A stretch of 64,000 nucleotides of DNA from an actinobacterium SCGC AAA278-I18 (GTDB taxonomy: Bacteria > Actinomycetota > Actinomycetes > Nanopelagicales > Nanopelagicaceae), in contig KB900443.1 in assembly GCA_000378865.1 (NCBI GenBank), positions 1 through 64,000 on the forward strand, given 5' to 3'. Shown here piece after piece: positions 1 to 7,900 of the stretch; position 1 is the first letter of the stretch, and every line of letters starts with the position of its first letter. Below the pieces are notes generated by a model. That model was not told the DNA's origin. It saw only the letters and a program-made list of their open reading frames with translations, and did not search any database. A program made the translations under genes and the position numbers.

Positions 1-241
1 CCCCTGCATTTGGAACTGCGTAGTAGGCATCTCTAGCATGGTTAGGAATACCAGTTGGCTGCATAAGTACAGAGCTCTTTGAATAAGTCAGTTTTACCGT
101 TGGATTCCACTTAGCAGCTTTAATGGCGCTAGAAGTTGCTACAGACTTGGGAGTACTTGCAGCGCTAGCGGCATAAAAGACAACGCTATTAAGAGCTATG
201 ACTGAAAGGCCTGTAATTCCAATAACTATTTTCTTATTCAT
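1..241 (-). CDS. Secreted protein, N-terminal part only (runs off left edge); possibly YHYH-domain-like
   Basis: Reverse strand reads MNKKIVIGITGLSVIALNSVVFYAASAASTPKSVATSSAIKAAKWNPTVKLTYSKSSVLMQPTGIPNHARDAYYAVPNAG... with a clear signal peptide; no stop before the window edge. The NGIPxH-like segment is only weakly reminiscent of YHYH proteins. Confidence 0.6.
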   Translation of the reverse strand, partial: MNKKIVIGITGLSVIALNSVVFYAASAASTPKSVATSSAIKAAKWNPTVKLTYSKSSVLMQPTGIPNHARDAYYAVPNAG

Positions 242-389
242 CTTTAACATCTCACATCTACTAGGTGGAGCACAACCAAGTGAATTCAATAGTTATCACG
301 AACTAAGCCATCCTCAGCGCGATAATATAGAAATGTACTCGACCTTCCTTAATGCCAAAGCAAATTCAACTGTGGAATTAGTGTGAGTT

Positions 390-424
390 AAGAAGAGTCG
401 CCCTATAAGCCCGAAGAAAGACTC
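390..424 (-). repeat. Partial duplicate of the rnpB 3' end (22 nt identical), able to form an AAGAGTC/GACTCTT hairpin
   Basis: aagaagagtcgccctataagcc at 390-411 is identical to 872-893 at the 3' end of rnpB. Confidence 0.8.
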
Positions 425-730
425 TTACGCTTCAAAGCCATAATCTCGGAGCACTTCACAGACTTGAACTGAGTACTCCTCGTAGAAGGAATCTCGACCC
501 AATTGTTGGGCCATTTTGTGCTCATCTAAGTTCTTCCACTGCGAAATTGCCTCTAAAGAAGTGAAATACGAAACAGTTACCCCGTCACGACTTATTGCGT
601 CTCGAAAACCGAAATGATGTTCATAGCCATCTATTGTCTTTACTAAGTTCTCCATTTTTTCAGACCACTCGGAATACAACTGCCCATCGTCTAATTTGCG
701 AGTAGAGCGGAAGATAACTACGTAGGACAT
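425..730 (-). CDS. Antibiotic biosynthesis monooxygenase (ABM)-like small protein
   Basis: From MSYVVIFRSTRKLDDGQLYSEW..., an ABM-type ferredoxin-like fold protein; the 5' extension of the 139-aa ORF translates a tandem repeat and is probably not coding. Confidence 0.6.
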   Translation of the reverse strand: MSYVVIFRSTRKLDDGQLYSEWSEKMENLVKTIDGYEHHFGFRDAISRDGVTVSYFTSLEAISQWKNLDEHKMAQQLGRDSFYEEYSVQVCEVLRDYGFEA

Positions 731-740
731 AGGTACATTC

Positions 741-780
741 TGCCCACGTTTTTGCCCACATGCCCACATTTTTGCCCACA
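741..780. repeat. Tandem 20-bp repeat with four TGCCCAC[AG] boxes
   Basis: tgcccacgtttttgcccaca / tgcccacatttttgcccaca, one mismatch. Confidence 0.85.
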
Positions 781-819
781 TAAATTTATAAATTCTTGTT
801 AGGTTGTGCAGAGAGTTGT

Positions 820-857
820 AAAAGAAAAGTGACCATCTCCGCACGGGAAATGGTCAC
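820..857 (-). terminator. Rho-independent terminator downstream of rnpB
   Basis: Minus strand GTGACCATTTCCCGTGCGGAGATGGTCAC followed by TTTTCTTTT. Confidence 0.85.
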
Positions 858-872
858 TAATCACTAATTTAA

Positions 873-1226
873 AGAAGAGTCGCCCTATAAGCCGGATCCT
901 GTTCTCTTTCGAGAGATCATCATCCATCTAGATCTGTAATTGCTTACAGATTCAAGCAACCTACCCGTTGGCTCGAGCGAGTAGCTCTCAAATGCCAACA
1001 ATCTGGTCTTGCTCCAGGTGGGGTTTACCTAGCCATATACGTTGCCGTAAATGCTGGTGGTCTCTTACACCACCGTTTCATCCTTACCGTTATTGCTAAC
1101 GGCGGTTTATTTTCTGTGGCACTAATCCCGCGGATCACTCCGGATGGTCGTTAACCATCACCTTACTCTTTGGAGTCCGGACTTTCCTCGGTACTTTCGT
1201 AACGCGATGATCCAGACGACTCTTCA
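873..1226 (-). ncRNA. rnpB: RNase P RNA (bacterial class A)
   Basis: Minus strand GAAGAGTCGTCTGGATCATCGCG...GAGGAAAGTCCGGACTCC...GGCTTATAGGGCGACTCTTC; conserved core and P1 pairing recognised; ends approximate. Confidence 0.93.
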
Positions 1227-1267
1227 GTGAGATAAGGATACTAAAGATATTTTTAAGAGGGAAATGC

Positions 1268-1672
1268 TTACATTCCGCTATCTAAAACATCATTAAGAAT
1301 TGAGTCTGCGTGTGAGTTTTCCTCACGTGGTATCCATTGATAGGAGACAAGTTTTGGATCATGGGTGGCAAAGGCTTGTTTGGCTAGCTTTTGCATATTT
1401 GGATGTTTAACCTTCCACCGACCACTCATCTGTTCAACTACTAACTTAGAGTCCATCTTTACCAATATTGTTGCAGCAGGATCAATCTCATTAACCGCTT
1501 TTAAACCAGCAATTAACCCGCTGTATTCAGCAACATTATTTGAAGCTACCCCAATGGATGCGCCAACCTCTTTAACTACCTTGTCATTTTCATAAACAAC
1601 TGCGCCATAAGCTGCAGCCCCAGGATTTCCGCGCGATCCACCATCGGCAGTTACCACAAAGTGTCTGGCCAT
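1268..1672 (-). CDS. RNase H-like protein (RNase HI family)
   Basis: ARHFVVTADGGSRGNPGAAAYG...NNVAEYSGLIAGL...VKMDSKLVVEQMSG; start MARHF overlaps the upstream stop as TAATG. Confidence 0.85.
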   Translation of the reverse strand: MARHFVVTADGGSRGNPGAAAYGAVVYENDKVVKEVGASIGVASNNVAEYSGLIAGLKAVNEIDPAATILVKMDSKLVVEQMSGRWKVKHPNMQKLAKQAFATHDPKLVSYQWIPREENSHADSILNDVLDSGM

Positions 1673-2397
1673 TAGATTCTTACCAAAATCCGCCGGCACT
1701 CTTCACATCTCAAGAGTTCATCCTTTGCTAATGATTTAATCCGCTCCATCTCAACAGCGTTAATAGCCAAATTACAACCATTACATTTATTGCCAACTAA
1801 GGCAGCAGCAGCAACTCCCCCGCTAGCACTTCTAATCTTTTCATATAGATCAAGTAATGGCTTTTCAATCTTTGCGCCAACTACATCTCGATCACTTTTT
1901 TTATTGGTAATAACTGTGTTTATCTCATTACTTGCTGCAGTTAATCTTTGATTAATCTCAGCCTTTAAAGTTTCAAGAGATGCCAGATCAGTAGTTAAAG
2001 TATTAGTACGGGCGGTGATCGCTTCACTGCGCACCATAATCTCAAGCTCAATCTCCTCCAACGCTTCTTGCCGCTTTCTTAAGGTACCAACCTCATGTTG
2101 GAGTTGTTCTAACTCCTTTGGGGTGGCATTACCGGAGGCTAATCTTGCTTCATCTTTTTTAATTCGATCAGTAACAGTTTCAACATCAACCTCACCACGG
2201 CGTAGTTCAAGTGCTATTTGATCAGCTTCTGCCTTAACAGTTGTTAGCTCATCATTTGCAATAACAATCCGCTTATCAATATGAAGTAATTGTTCAATCT
2301 CAGGCAGTGATTTTAATTTGGTATTTGCCTGCATGATTTCATTATCAAGTAGTTGTAGTTCAAGAGTTAAAGATTGTTGCTCAGGTGAGGCTTGCAT
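1672..2397 (-). CDS. Zinc-ribbon coiled-coil protein (C4-type zinc ribbon family, Rv2229c-like)
   Basis: Long coiled coil ending in CNGCNLAINAVEMERIKSLAKDELLRCEECRRILVR. Confidence 0.8.
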   Translation of the reverse strand: MQASPEQQSLTLELQLLDNEIMQANTKLKSLPEIEQLLHIDKRIVIANDELTTVKAEADQIALELRRGEVDVETVTDRIKKDEARLASGNATPKELEQLQHEVGTLRKRQEALEEIELEIMVRSEAITARTNTLTTDLASLETLKAEINQRLTAASNEINTVITNKKSDRDVVGAKIEKPLLDLYEKIRSASGGVAAAALVGNKCNGCNLAINAVEMERIKSLAKDELLRCEECRRILVRI

Positions 2398-2465
2398 AGG
2401 TGAGCCCCCCAATTTGATTGGTAATTAATAAAGTCTTTTTAGTTGTATTGCGGTAGTTATATTGT

Positions 2466-2491
2466 GCTATCCCTACTTTAGTAGAGATAGC
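2466..2491. terminator. Hairpin, possible terminator of the IDO-like gene
   Basis: gctatcCctactttagtagAgatagc inverted repeat just downstream (minus strand) of the 2507 stop; no strong U-tract. Confidence 0.4.
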
Positions 2492-2506
2492 GCGGTAATC
2501 AAAAAA

Positions 2507-3667
2507 TTACTTAACGGTTTGCTGTTTTGTCTCATCTCTGTGCTTACGAAGATATGTCATAAATGGTGTTCCGCCGGTACCAACTGCAGATGGATTTCCT
2601 GGGGTCGCCTGGGCTTGGGCGTGAATATATGTGCCGGCATACTCAAGATGCATCGCTCTAAAGTTTGCAACCAACTCCACACACTCATTAAATACAGATG
2701 TTAATCCAGCCCGCTTTGCTGTGGTTACAAAGTTACGCACTGATGGACCTGCTTCTACCGCTTCGATAAATGCCACATGTTTTGGTGGCATATAGGTGCG
2801 CATCTCCATTAGATACTCACGTAATTCATCCCGCTCATGTTCAATGCCAAGCACGCCATCCATCGCTGGAATGATGGCACTCTGCGCGCCAGTCTCACCA
2901 CGAAACTTTTGGCCAACACCTTTGTACTCATCCACACCTTCATAGACCACACCATCTGGCAGGGATGGATTATTACGCCAGCCAAAGATGTAAGGACGTA
3001 CGCGGTGGAAGTAAATATATGGATCACATCTTTCTGGCATTCTACCCAATACCTGATACATCGAAGCTAGTGCGTTACGTAATTTAGTAAGGGCTGCCTC
3101 TAATTGATCTGCATCATTTGCCACAACTGCAGCTTGTGCATCTTCAATGGCTTTAAGTGACTTACCCGCTTTTTTCTCAATATCGATGTGAATTAAAATA
3201 AACCACTCTTCATCTTGGCCGCCTAAGAAACATTGGGCCAAGCCGATATTGCCACACTCAATTGGGCCATTCATATCAAAGCGGCGCCAGTTGTCGGAGG
3301 CATAACTTTGGTAGGAAAGAATTGGGGGCCTTCCGACTAACTTGCCAACCTCATACCAAGGGACAGCCAAGTTTGCTGGCATCACAGTTGCTGGGGTGTT
3401 CTCACTCCATTGATATGCCTGGCCGATATAACTTAATACCAACATTGCTCGCTGAATCTCAGCTTCACCTTTTAACTTATCAATATTAAATTTAGGAAGG
3501 GCCTTAACCTTTGCTCTAAAGGTTGTGCTCATTAATAACTTAGGTAGATCCTTACCAAATTGATCCCACTCTTCATTACCGGCTGATAATGATTGGGCTG
3601 GGTCATTACTTGGTAGGTAACCAAACTCTTCTGTGATTCCAAAATCGGCTATTTTTACTGGCTTCAT
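2507..3667 (-). CDS. Indoleamine 2,3-dioxygenase (IDO) family heme protein
   Basis: GAQSAIIPAMDGVLGIEH, MPPKHVAFIEAVEAGPSVRNFV, FRAMHLEYAGTYI (proximal His region), GTGGTPFM; AGGAGAG Shine-Dalgarno upstream. Confidence 0.85.
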   Translation of the reverse strand: MKPVKIADFGITEEFGYLPSNDPAQSLSAGNEEWDQFGKDLPKLLMSTTFRAKVKALPKFNIDKLKGEAEIQRAMLVLSYIGQAYQWSENTPATVMPANLAVPWYEVGKLVGRPPILSYQSYASDNWRRFDMNGPIECGNIGLAQCFLGGQDEEWFILIHIDIEKKAGKSLKAIEDAQAAVVANDADQLEAALTKLRNALASMYQVLGRMPERCDPYIYFHRVRPYIFGWRNNPSLPDGVVYEGVDEYKGVGQKFRGETGAQSAIIPAMDGVLGIEHERDELREYLMEMRTYMPPKHVAFIEAVEAGPSVRNFVTTAKRAGLTSVFNECVELVANFRAMHLEYAGTYIHAQAQATPGNPSAVGTGGTPFMTYLRKHRDETKQQTVK

Positions 3668-3771
3668 TATCTCTCCTAAGAATGAGGTTGAATTAAAGCA
3701 TTAAATTGAAAAGTTATATATAGATTCATCTTTTTTATGCTCAAAATTCTCGTTATTTCGGCGCTCACCTC

Positions 3772-3806
3772 TTGTAATGGAAGTTAATAGACTTTACGCT
3801 TTATAG
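3772..3806 (+). promoter_or_regulatory. Candidate leaderless promoter TTGTAA-N17-TACGCT-N6-ATG
   Basis: -35 TTGTAA 3772-3777, -10 TACGCT 3795-3800, ATG 3807; same geometry as 6783-6817. Confidence 0.6.
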
Positions 3807-5378
3807 ATGAATAAGAAACTGATTGTATTCTTATCAATATTTTCACTTTTCCTAACTCTGCCACTAATTCCAGTAAATGCTGCGGCTAAAGCTGGTGGAG
3901 CTTGCACTACTGCTGGTATTACATCCGTGGTTTCTAGCAAAACTTATACATGTGTTAAATCTGGCAAGAAATTGGTTTGGGATAAGGGCCTAATTATTTC
4001 GCAAAATAAAAGCACATCGCCGACTAATAAACCCGGTTCAGAATTTGTATTTGAGAGTATCTGCCAGCATGACCCAAATGTTCCTACTGAATGGAAGGCC
4101 GTAGAACTTGCAGCGATAAATAATGTTGGTTGTGCACACCCATTTAGATATCTACAAGGTACAACTGACTTTGGTGAACCTAAGTCAAATTTATCAACAG
4201 AAAGTGATTTAAAACCAATTTCAGCTTGCAAGGTTTCTGATACAAAGGGTCGCCCATATAGATATGCAGATTTTCCACGATCTTCAAGTATTTATACACC
4301 TGCAATCTCAGCCAATATCCAAGTGGTACCAATTCAGTTTTCAGATTTAACTGCTAACACAAATCCGGAAGCAGATTATGGGTCATATTTTAAGTATGTT
4401 ACAGATTATCTTGTCAATACATCCGATGTGCTAATTACTCCAAAAACCAGTATTTACCCTAGTTATATCCAATTAGGTAAAAAAATAGATTTTTATAATA
4501 GTAACGGTCAAAATTTAGCTGATGAACATGGCTCTGTTAATAGTTTTATTGATGACGTCTTATCAGCAATAAGCGGAAAGATTGACCTTTCAAAGACTGA
4601 TCAACTAGTGATAGTTCCTCCACCTTCTGCGAAACCTAATCAAGTCAGATTTCATATGAACTTTTATCGGAATTTAAACAACCAACTAGGGCGAGTTTTA
4701 AGCATATATCTTTACGGGTCAATTTCAACTGATCAAACTCAAGATAGATATTACGGATTCGATCCTTTTATATATGTGCATGAACAACTTTTTCATCAGA
4801 TGGGTTTAGATGATGAGTATGGAACTTGGAATGAATCAGGCCCGTCATCATTAGGTTCAAATCCGACACTTGAACAAATTGGCATGGGATTTTGGGGAAA
4901 TATGTCGAGTGCAAATTTAGAACTTCTTGCATGGGATAAATGGAAGGTGGGATTTATTACAGATTCCCAAGTACTTTGTATAAATCCCCAAATAAGTACA
5001 GTAAATTGGTTGCGACCATCAACAACTAAAGGTAATTTTACAAAAATAGCTGTAATTCCAATTTCTTCTTCGAAAGCTATAGTTGTTGAATCCGAAAGAT
5101 CAACTGGCTACAACTTCAAGCTTCCAACTAACCTAAACGGATTATTGGTTTACCAAGTTGATCAAGAGCTAATTAATGGTGGGTCCAACAATAAATTTGG
5201 GTTAGGTGTTCATTTACTTCTTCCTTCTAATCGCAAAACCGAACAATTCACGAATGGCTTTTTATACGGTGATGCTAGATTAATAAAAGGTGACTATATA
5301 GATATTGCAGGATTGCGAATCACAAATATTGAAAGCGGTACTTTTGGTGATGTCGTTAAAATAGAAAAGATTGCCTAA
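3807..5378 (+). CDS. Secreted M6-like metallopeptidase homologue with shared 61-aa N-terminal module
   Basis: Signal peptide plus KAGGACTTAGITSVVSSKTYTCVKSGKKLVWDKG; YVHEQLFHQMGLDDEYG; LLAWDKWKVGF; VVESERSTGYNFKLPTNLNGLLVYQVD resembles M6/immune inhibitor A C-terminal features. Confidence 0.7.
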   Translation: MNKKLIVFLSIFSLFLTLPLIPVNAAAKAGGACTTAGITSVVSSKTYTCVKSGKKLVWDKGLIISQNKSTSPTNKPGSEFVFESICQHDPNVPTEWKAVELAAINNVGCAHPFRYLQGTTDFGEPKSNLSTESDLKPISACKVSDTKGRPYRYADFPRSSSIYTPAISANIQVVPIQFSDLTANTNPEADYGSYFKYVTDYLVNTSDVLITPKTSIYPSYIQLGKKIDFYNSNGQNLADEHGSVNSFIDDVLSAISGKIDLSKTDQLVIVPPPSAKPNQVRFHMNFYRNLNNQLGRVLSIYLYGSISTDQTQDRYYGFDPFIYVHEQLFHQMGLDDEYGTWNESGPSSLGSNPTLEQIGMGFWGNMSSANLELLAWDKWKVGFITDSQVLCINPQISTVNWLRPSTTKGNFTKIAVIPISSSKAIVVESERSTGYNFKLPTNLNGLLVYQVDQELINGGSNNKFGLGVHLLLPSNRKTEQFTNGFLYGDARLIKGDYIDIAGLRITNIESGTFGDVVKIEKIA

Positions 5379-5381
5379 TTG

Positions 5382-6500
5382 ATGAATAAGAAACTTATCG
5401 CATTCTTATCAATACTTTCTCTCTTTCTAACTTTACCTTTAACCTCAACAAATGCTGCCGCCAAGGCAGGTGGTGCATGTAATAAAGCTGGTATTACATC
5501 AGTAGTTTCAAGCAAAACATACACATGTATTAAATCTGGCAAGAAGTTGGTTTGGGACAAGGGAGTTGGTAAATCAACTGCAACCGTACCTGAACCTGCA
5601 GATATTCCAATTTCTATTGATAATTTAGATTTAAAGGGTGTGCCTCAAAAGGCATATGAAAATGTTATTAAGGAGTTAAATTCTCGCCAACCCACGACTT
5701 ATGAACCCACAATTATTGCTGGCCCGAATGTAAAACAATCGAGGGTAGACCAGGAAATGTTAGGTATAAAAAAAGCAATAAGCCTTTGGTCCCCTTATTT
5801 TTTACCAGATAAGTTCCAGATAGTTTATGTAAACCTTGGAGACGAGAACTGGTTAGAGCAAAAATCCACAGAGTTGGGATTGGTGTCTATGCTTCCACCT
5901 GGTGAAACCTGGCGAGAACAGTTTATAAGGCATAAGGACTGCCCATTTGCAATGGCAGGATCTGCAAACGGGGTTCCAACTTTTATTCAGTGTTTAGGTT
6001 ATACATTCAATAAAAGTGCAGGCCAAGTGCAAACTGGCCCCCATGAGTACACACATCTATTTCAACAGAAATATAATGGCGTGAATATTTCATGGTACGC
6101 GGAAGGATCTGCAAGTTTTTTTGGATGGACATTGGGCTTTGATCCGTACGAACCTACATCAAGCGCAAGAAGTAATCACCTTAGAGATTTATGGTGGCAA
6201 TCACCTGAGCGCGTAAAATCTGACTTTAGATCTAAAGATTTAACTCGCTTTAAAAGCATAATGGGAGAAATTTCAGGAAGAAATACTCGGGAGACCGCAA
6301 ATATTTCATATTGGGTGGGTGCTTTAGCGACAGAGATGTTGTTAGCACTGTATGGCTTTGATAAGTTTGTTGAGTGGACTAAAAATATGCAAAACGAAAA
6401 AGATATCTCAAAAGTTCTAAATCAAACCTATGGATTTAATGCTGATTACTTTTATGAAAAACTGGCCCCGTACGTTTGGGCACAAATACCACCGCAGTAA
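5382..6500 (+). CDS. Secreted gluzincin-like metallopeptidase with shared N-terminal module
   Basis: Same 61-aa module; GPHEYTHLFQQ...SWYAEGSASFFGW (HExxH plus downstream Glu); starts 3 nt after the previous stop. Confidence 0.7.
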   Translation: MNKKLIAFLSILSLFLTLPLTSTNAAAKAGGACNKAGITSVVSSKTYTCIKSGKKLVWDKGVGKSTATVPEPADIPISIDNLDLKGVPQKAYENVIKELNSRQPTTYEPTIIAGPNVKQSRVDQEMLGIKKAISLWSPYFLPDKFQIVYVNLGDENWLEQKSTELGLVSMLPPGETWREQFIRHKDCPFAMAGSANGVPTFIQCLGYTFNKSAGQVQTGPHEYTHLFQQKYNGVNISWYAEGSASFFGWTLGFDPYEPTSSARSNHLRDLWWQSPERVKSDFRSKDLTRFKSIMGEISGRNTRETANISYWVGALATEMLLALYGFDKFVEWTKNMQNEKDISKVLNQTYGFNADYFYEKLAPYVWAQIPPQ

Positions 6501-6604
6501 CTTCAATCCTTCTATTTGTCCTAAACCCCCTAAGGCAGACAAAGGAAATAGGTGTTATGCAATTCTATTATGACCAACATCGGCAATATGTATGGCCCTG
6601 ATTT

Positions 6605-6630
6605 CACATTCCTTGGCATTCCAAGATGTG
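6605..6630. repeat. Hairpin in the intergenic gap of the secreted-protein cluster
   Basis: CACATtcCTTGGcattCCAAGATGTG. Confidence 0.5.
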
Positions 6631-6782
6631 ATTTAGATAAGCCGTTTATTTAGTTTTAAATCCATACATATTCGGGCTATGTATGAACCTTCTAGATTTC
6701 TAGAATTAGCAATAATCTACATCCAAGGTCTGACATTCTCTAGATATTGAATGGAATTAGGTCATATAGGGGCGGATAACCG

Positions 6783-6817
6783 TTGTATTAGGTAGCAAAT
6801 TAATTTACGCTTTATTT
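6783..6817 (+). promoter_or_regulatory. Candidate leaderless promoter TTGTAT-N17-TACGCT-N6-GTG
   Basis: -35 TTGTAT 6783-6788, -10 TACGCT 6806-6811, GTG 6818. Confidence 0.6.
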
Positions 6818-7900
6818 GTGAAAAAGAAACTGATTGCATTCCCATCAGTATTCTCAATTTTCCTAGCCATCTCCCTAATTCCAGCAAATGCAGCTGTAAA
6901 AGCTGGTGGTTCATGCACTAGTGCAGGAAAAACATCAGTTGTACTTAGTAAAACCTATACATGCATTAAATCAGGAAAGAAGTTGGTTTGGGATAAGGGT
7001 ATAAAAGTCACTGCATCAGCAGCTCTCCCAATAAGTTCATTTTCAGAACTTCCAACTAGATTTACGGATGTTAAATATTTGGCTTGGACCGCCACACAAA
7101 AAGCAATAGCTTCTGCGCCAGATCAAGACTCTCTTATTGAAATTAAAGTCAGTGCAAACACCACTAAGTATTCAAATAAAACAACAGAAGCTGTCAGATT
7201 AGTTCAAAAAGTTTTTAATGGATCTAAATTACCTTCAAAGGTGTGGATGCTTTATTACAACTTAAGTGATCAGCAATCTACTAGTTGGGCATCAACAGAG
7301 TTTTCTAGATTAATGGGGATCGCTACAATTCCAAATCCATTGAGTCCTAGAACAAGTTCATCTCATGAAGCAGTTGTTCCACTCTCGCTACCTAATGATG
7401 ATTACACAAAATCGGGTGGAACTGAAGCACATGAATATTTACATGCTGTTCAATTTGAGCAATTTGTTGGATCTACCAATTCTCCATATGCGGCACCTCG
7501 CTGGCTGTTTGAAGGAGGCGGTCAATTTATTCAGGATTACATGATGTATGGAAGTAGTTACCAAGATTGGGCAATGAAAACTTCAGGATCCCAGCTAAAG
7601 CCATACGACCTAAAATTCTTTCAAGATTTTCTAACTTATAACTTTCCAATTACTTATGGGCCAGATGGTGATCCTTGGTTCTACACTTCCCAGTGGCCAA
7701 ATCAGAGAGTTTATGATGTTGGCTCACTTGTATACCAAGTGTTAGTAGCTGTTAATGGTCCTACGCCTGTGGTGAATTTATTTAAAGATTTAAGCCAAAC
7801 TGGAAATTTTGACTCAAGTTTTAAGAACGTCTATGGGGTATCTTGGTCAGATGCAAAGCCACTTGTTGCAAAAGCCATATTTGGGATGGTCAATATTTAA
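6818..7900 (+). CDS. Secreted gluzincin-like metallopeptidase with shared N-terminal module
   Basis: Same module; EAHEYLHAVQFEQF...RWLFEGGGQFIQDYM. Confidence 0.7.
   Translation: MKKKLIAFPSVFSIFLAISLIPANAAVKAGGSCTSAGKTSVVLSKTYTCIKSGKKLVWDKGIKVTASAALPISSFSELPTRFTDVKYLAWTATQKAIASAPDQDSLIEIKVSANTTKYSNKTTEAVRLVQKVFNGSKLPSKVWMLYYNLSDQQSTSWASTEFSRLMGIATIPNPLSPRTSSSHEAVVPLSLPNDDYTKSGGTEAHEYLHAVQFEQFVGSTNSPYAAPRWLFEGGGQFIQDYMMYGSSYQDWAMKTSGSQLKPYDLKFFQDFLTYNFPITYGPDGDPWFYTSQWPNQRVYDVGSLVYQVLVAVNGPTPVVNLFKDLSQTGNFDSSFKNVYGVSWSDAKPLVAKAIFGMVNI

Noticed and set aside
741-780. TGCCCACA repeats as a CRISPR array
   Set aside because: Units are too short, spacers are only TTTT, and no cas genes are present.
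731-844. N-terminal extension of the ABM ORF as coding sequence
   Set aside because: It translates the tandem repeat and part of the rnpB terminator; the internal ATG at 730 gives a normal ABM protein.
3944-4231. Antisense ORFs 3944-4231 and 5375-5560 that share a similar peptide (SQTNFLPDLxHV)
   Set aside because: The similarity arises because both lie opposite the repeated 61-aa module; the sense strand is clearly coding.
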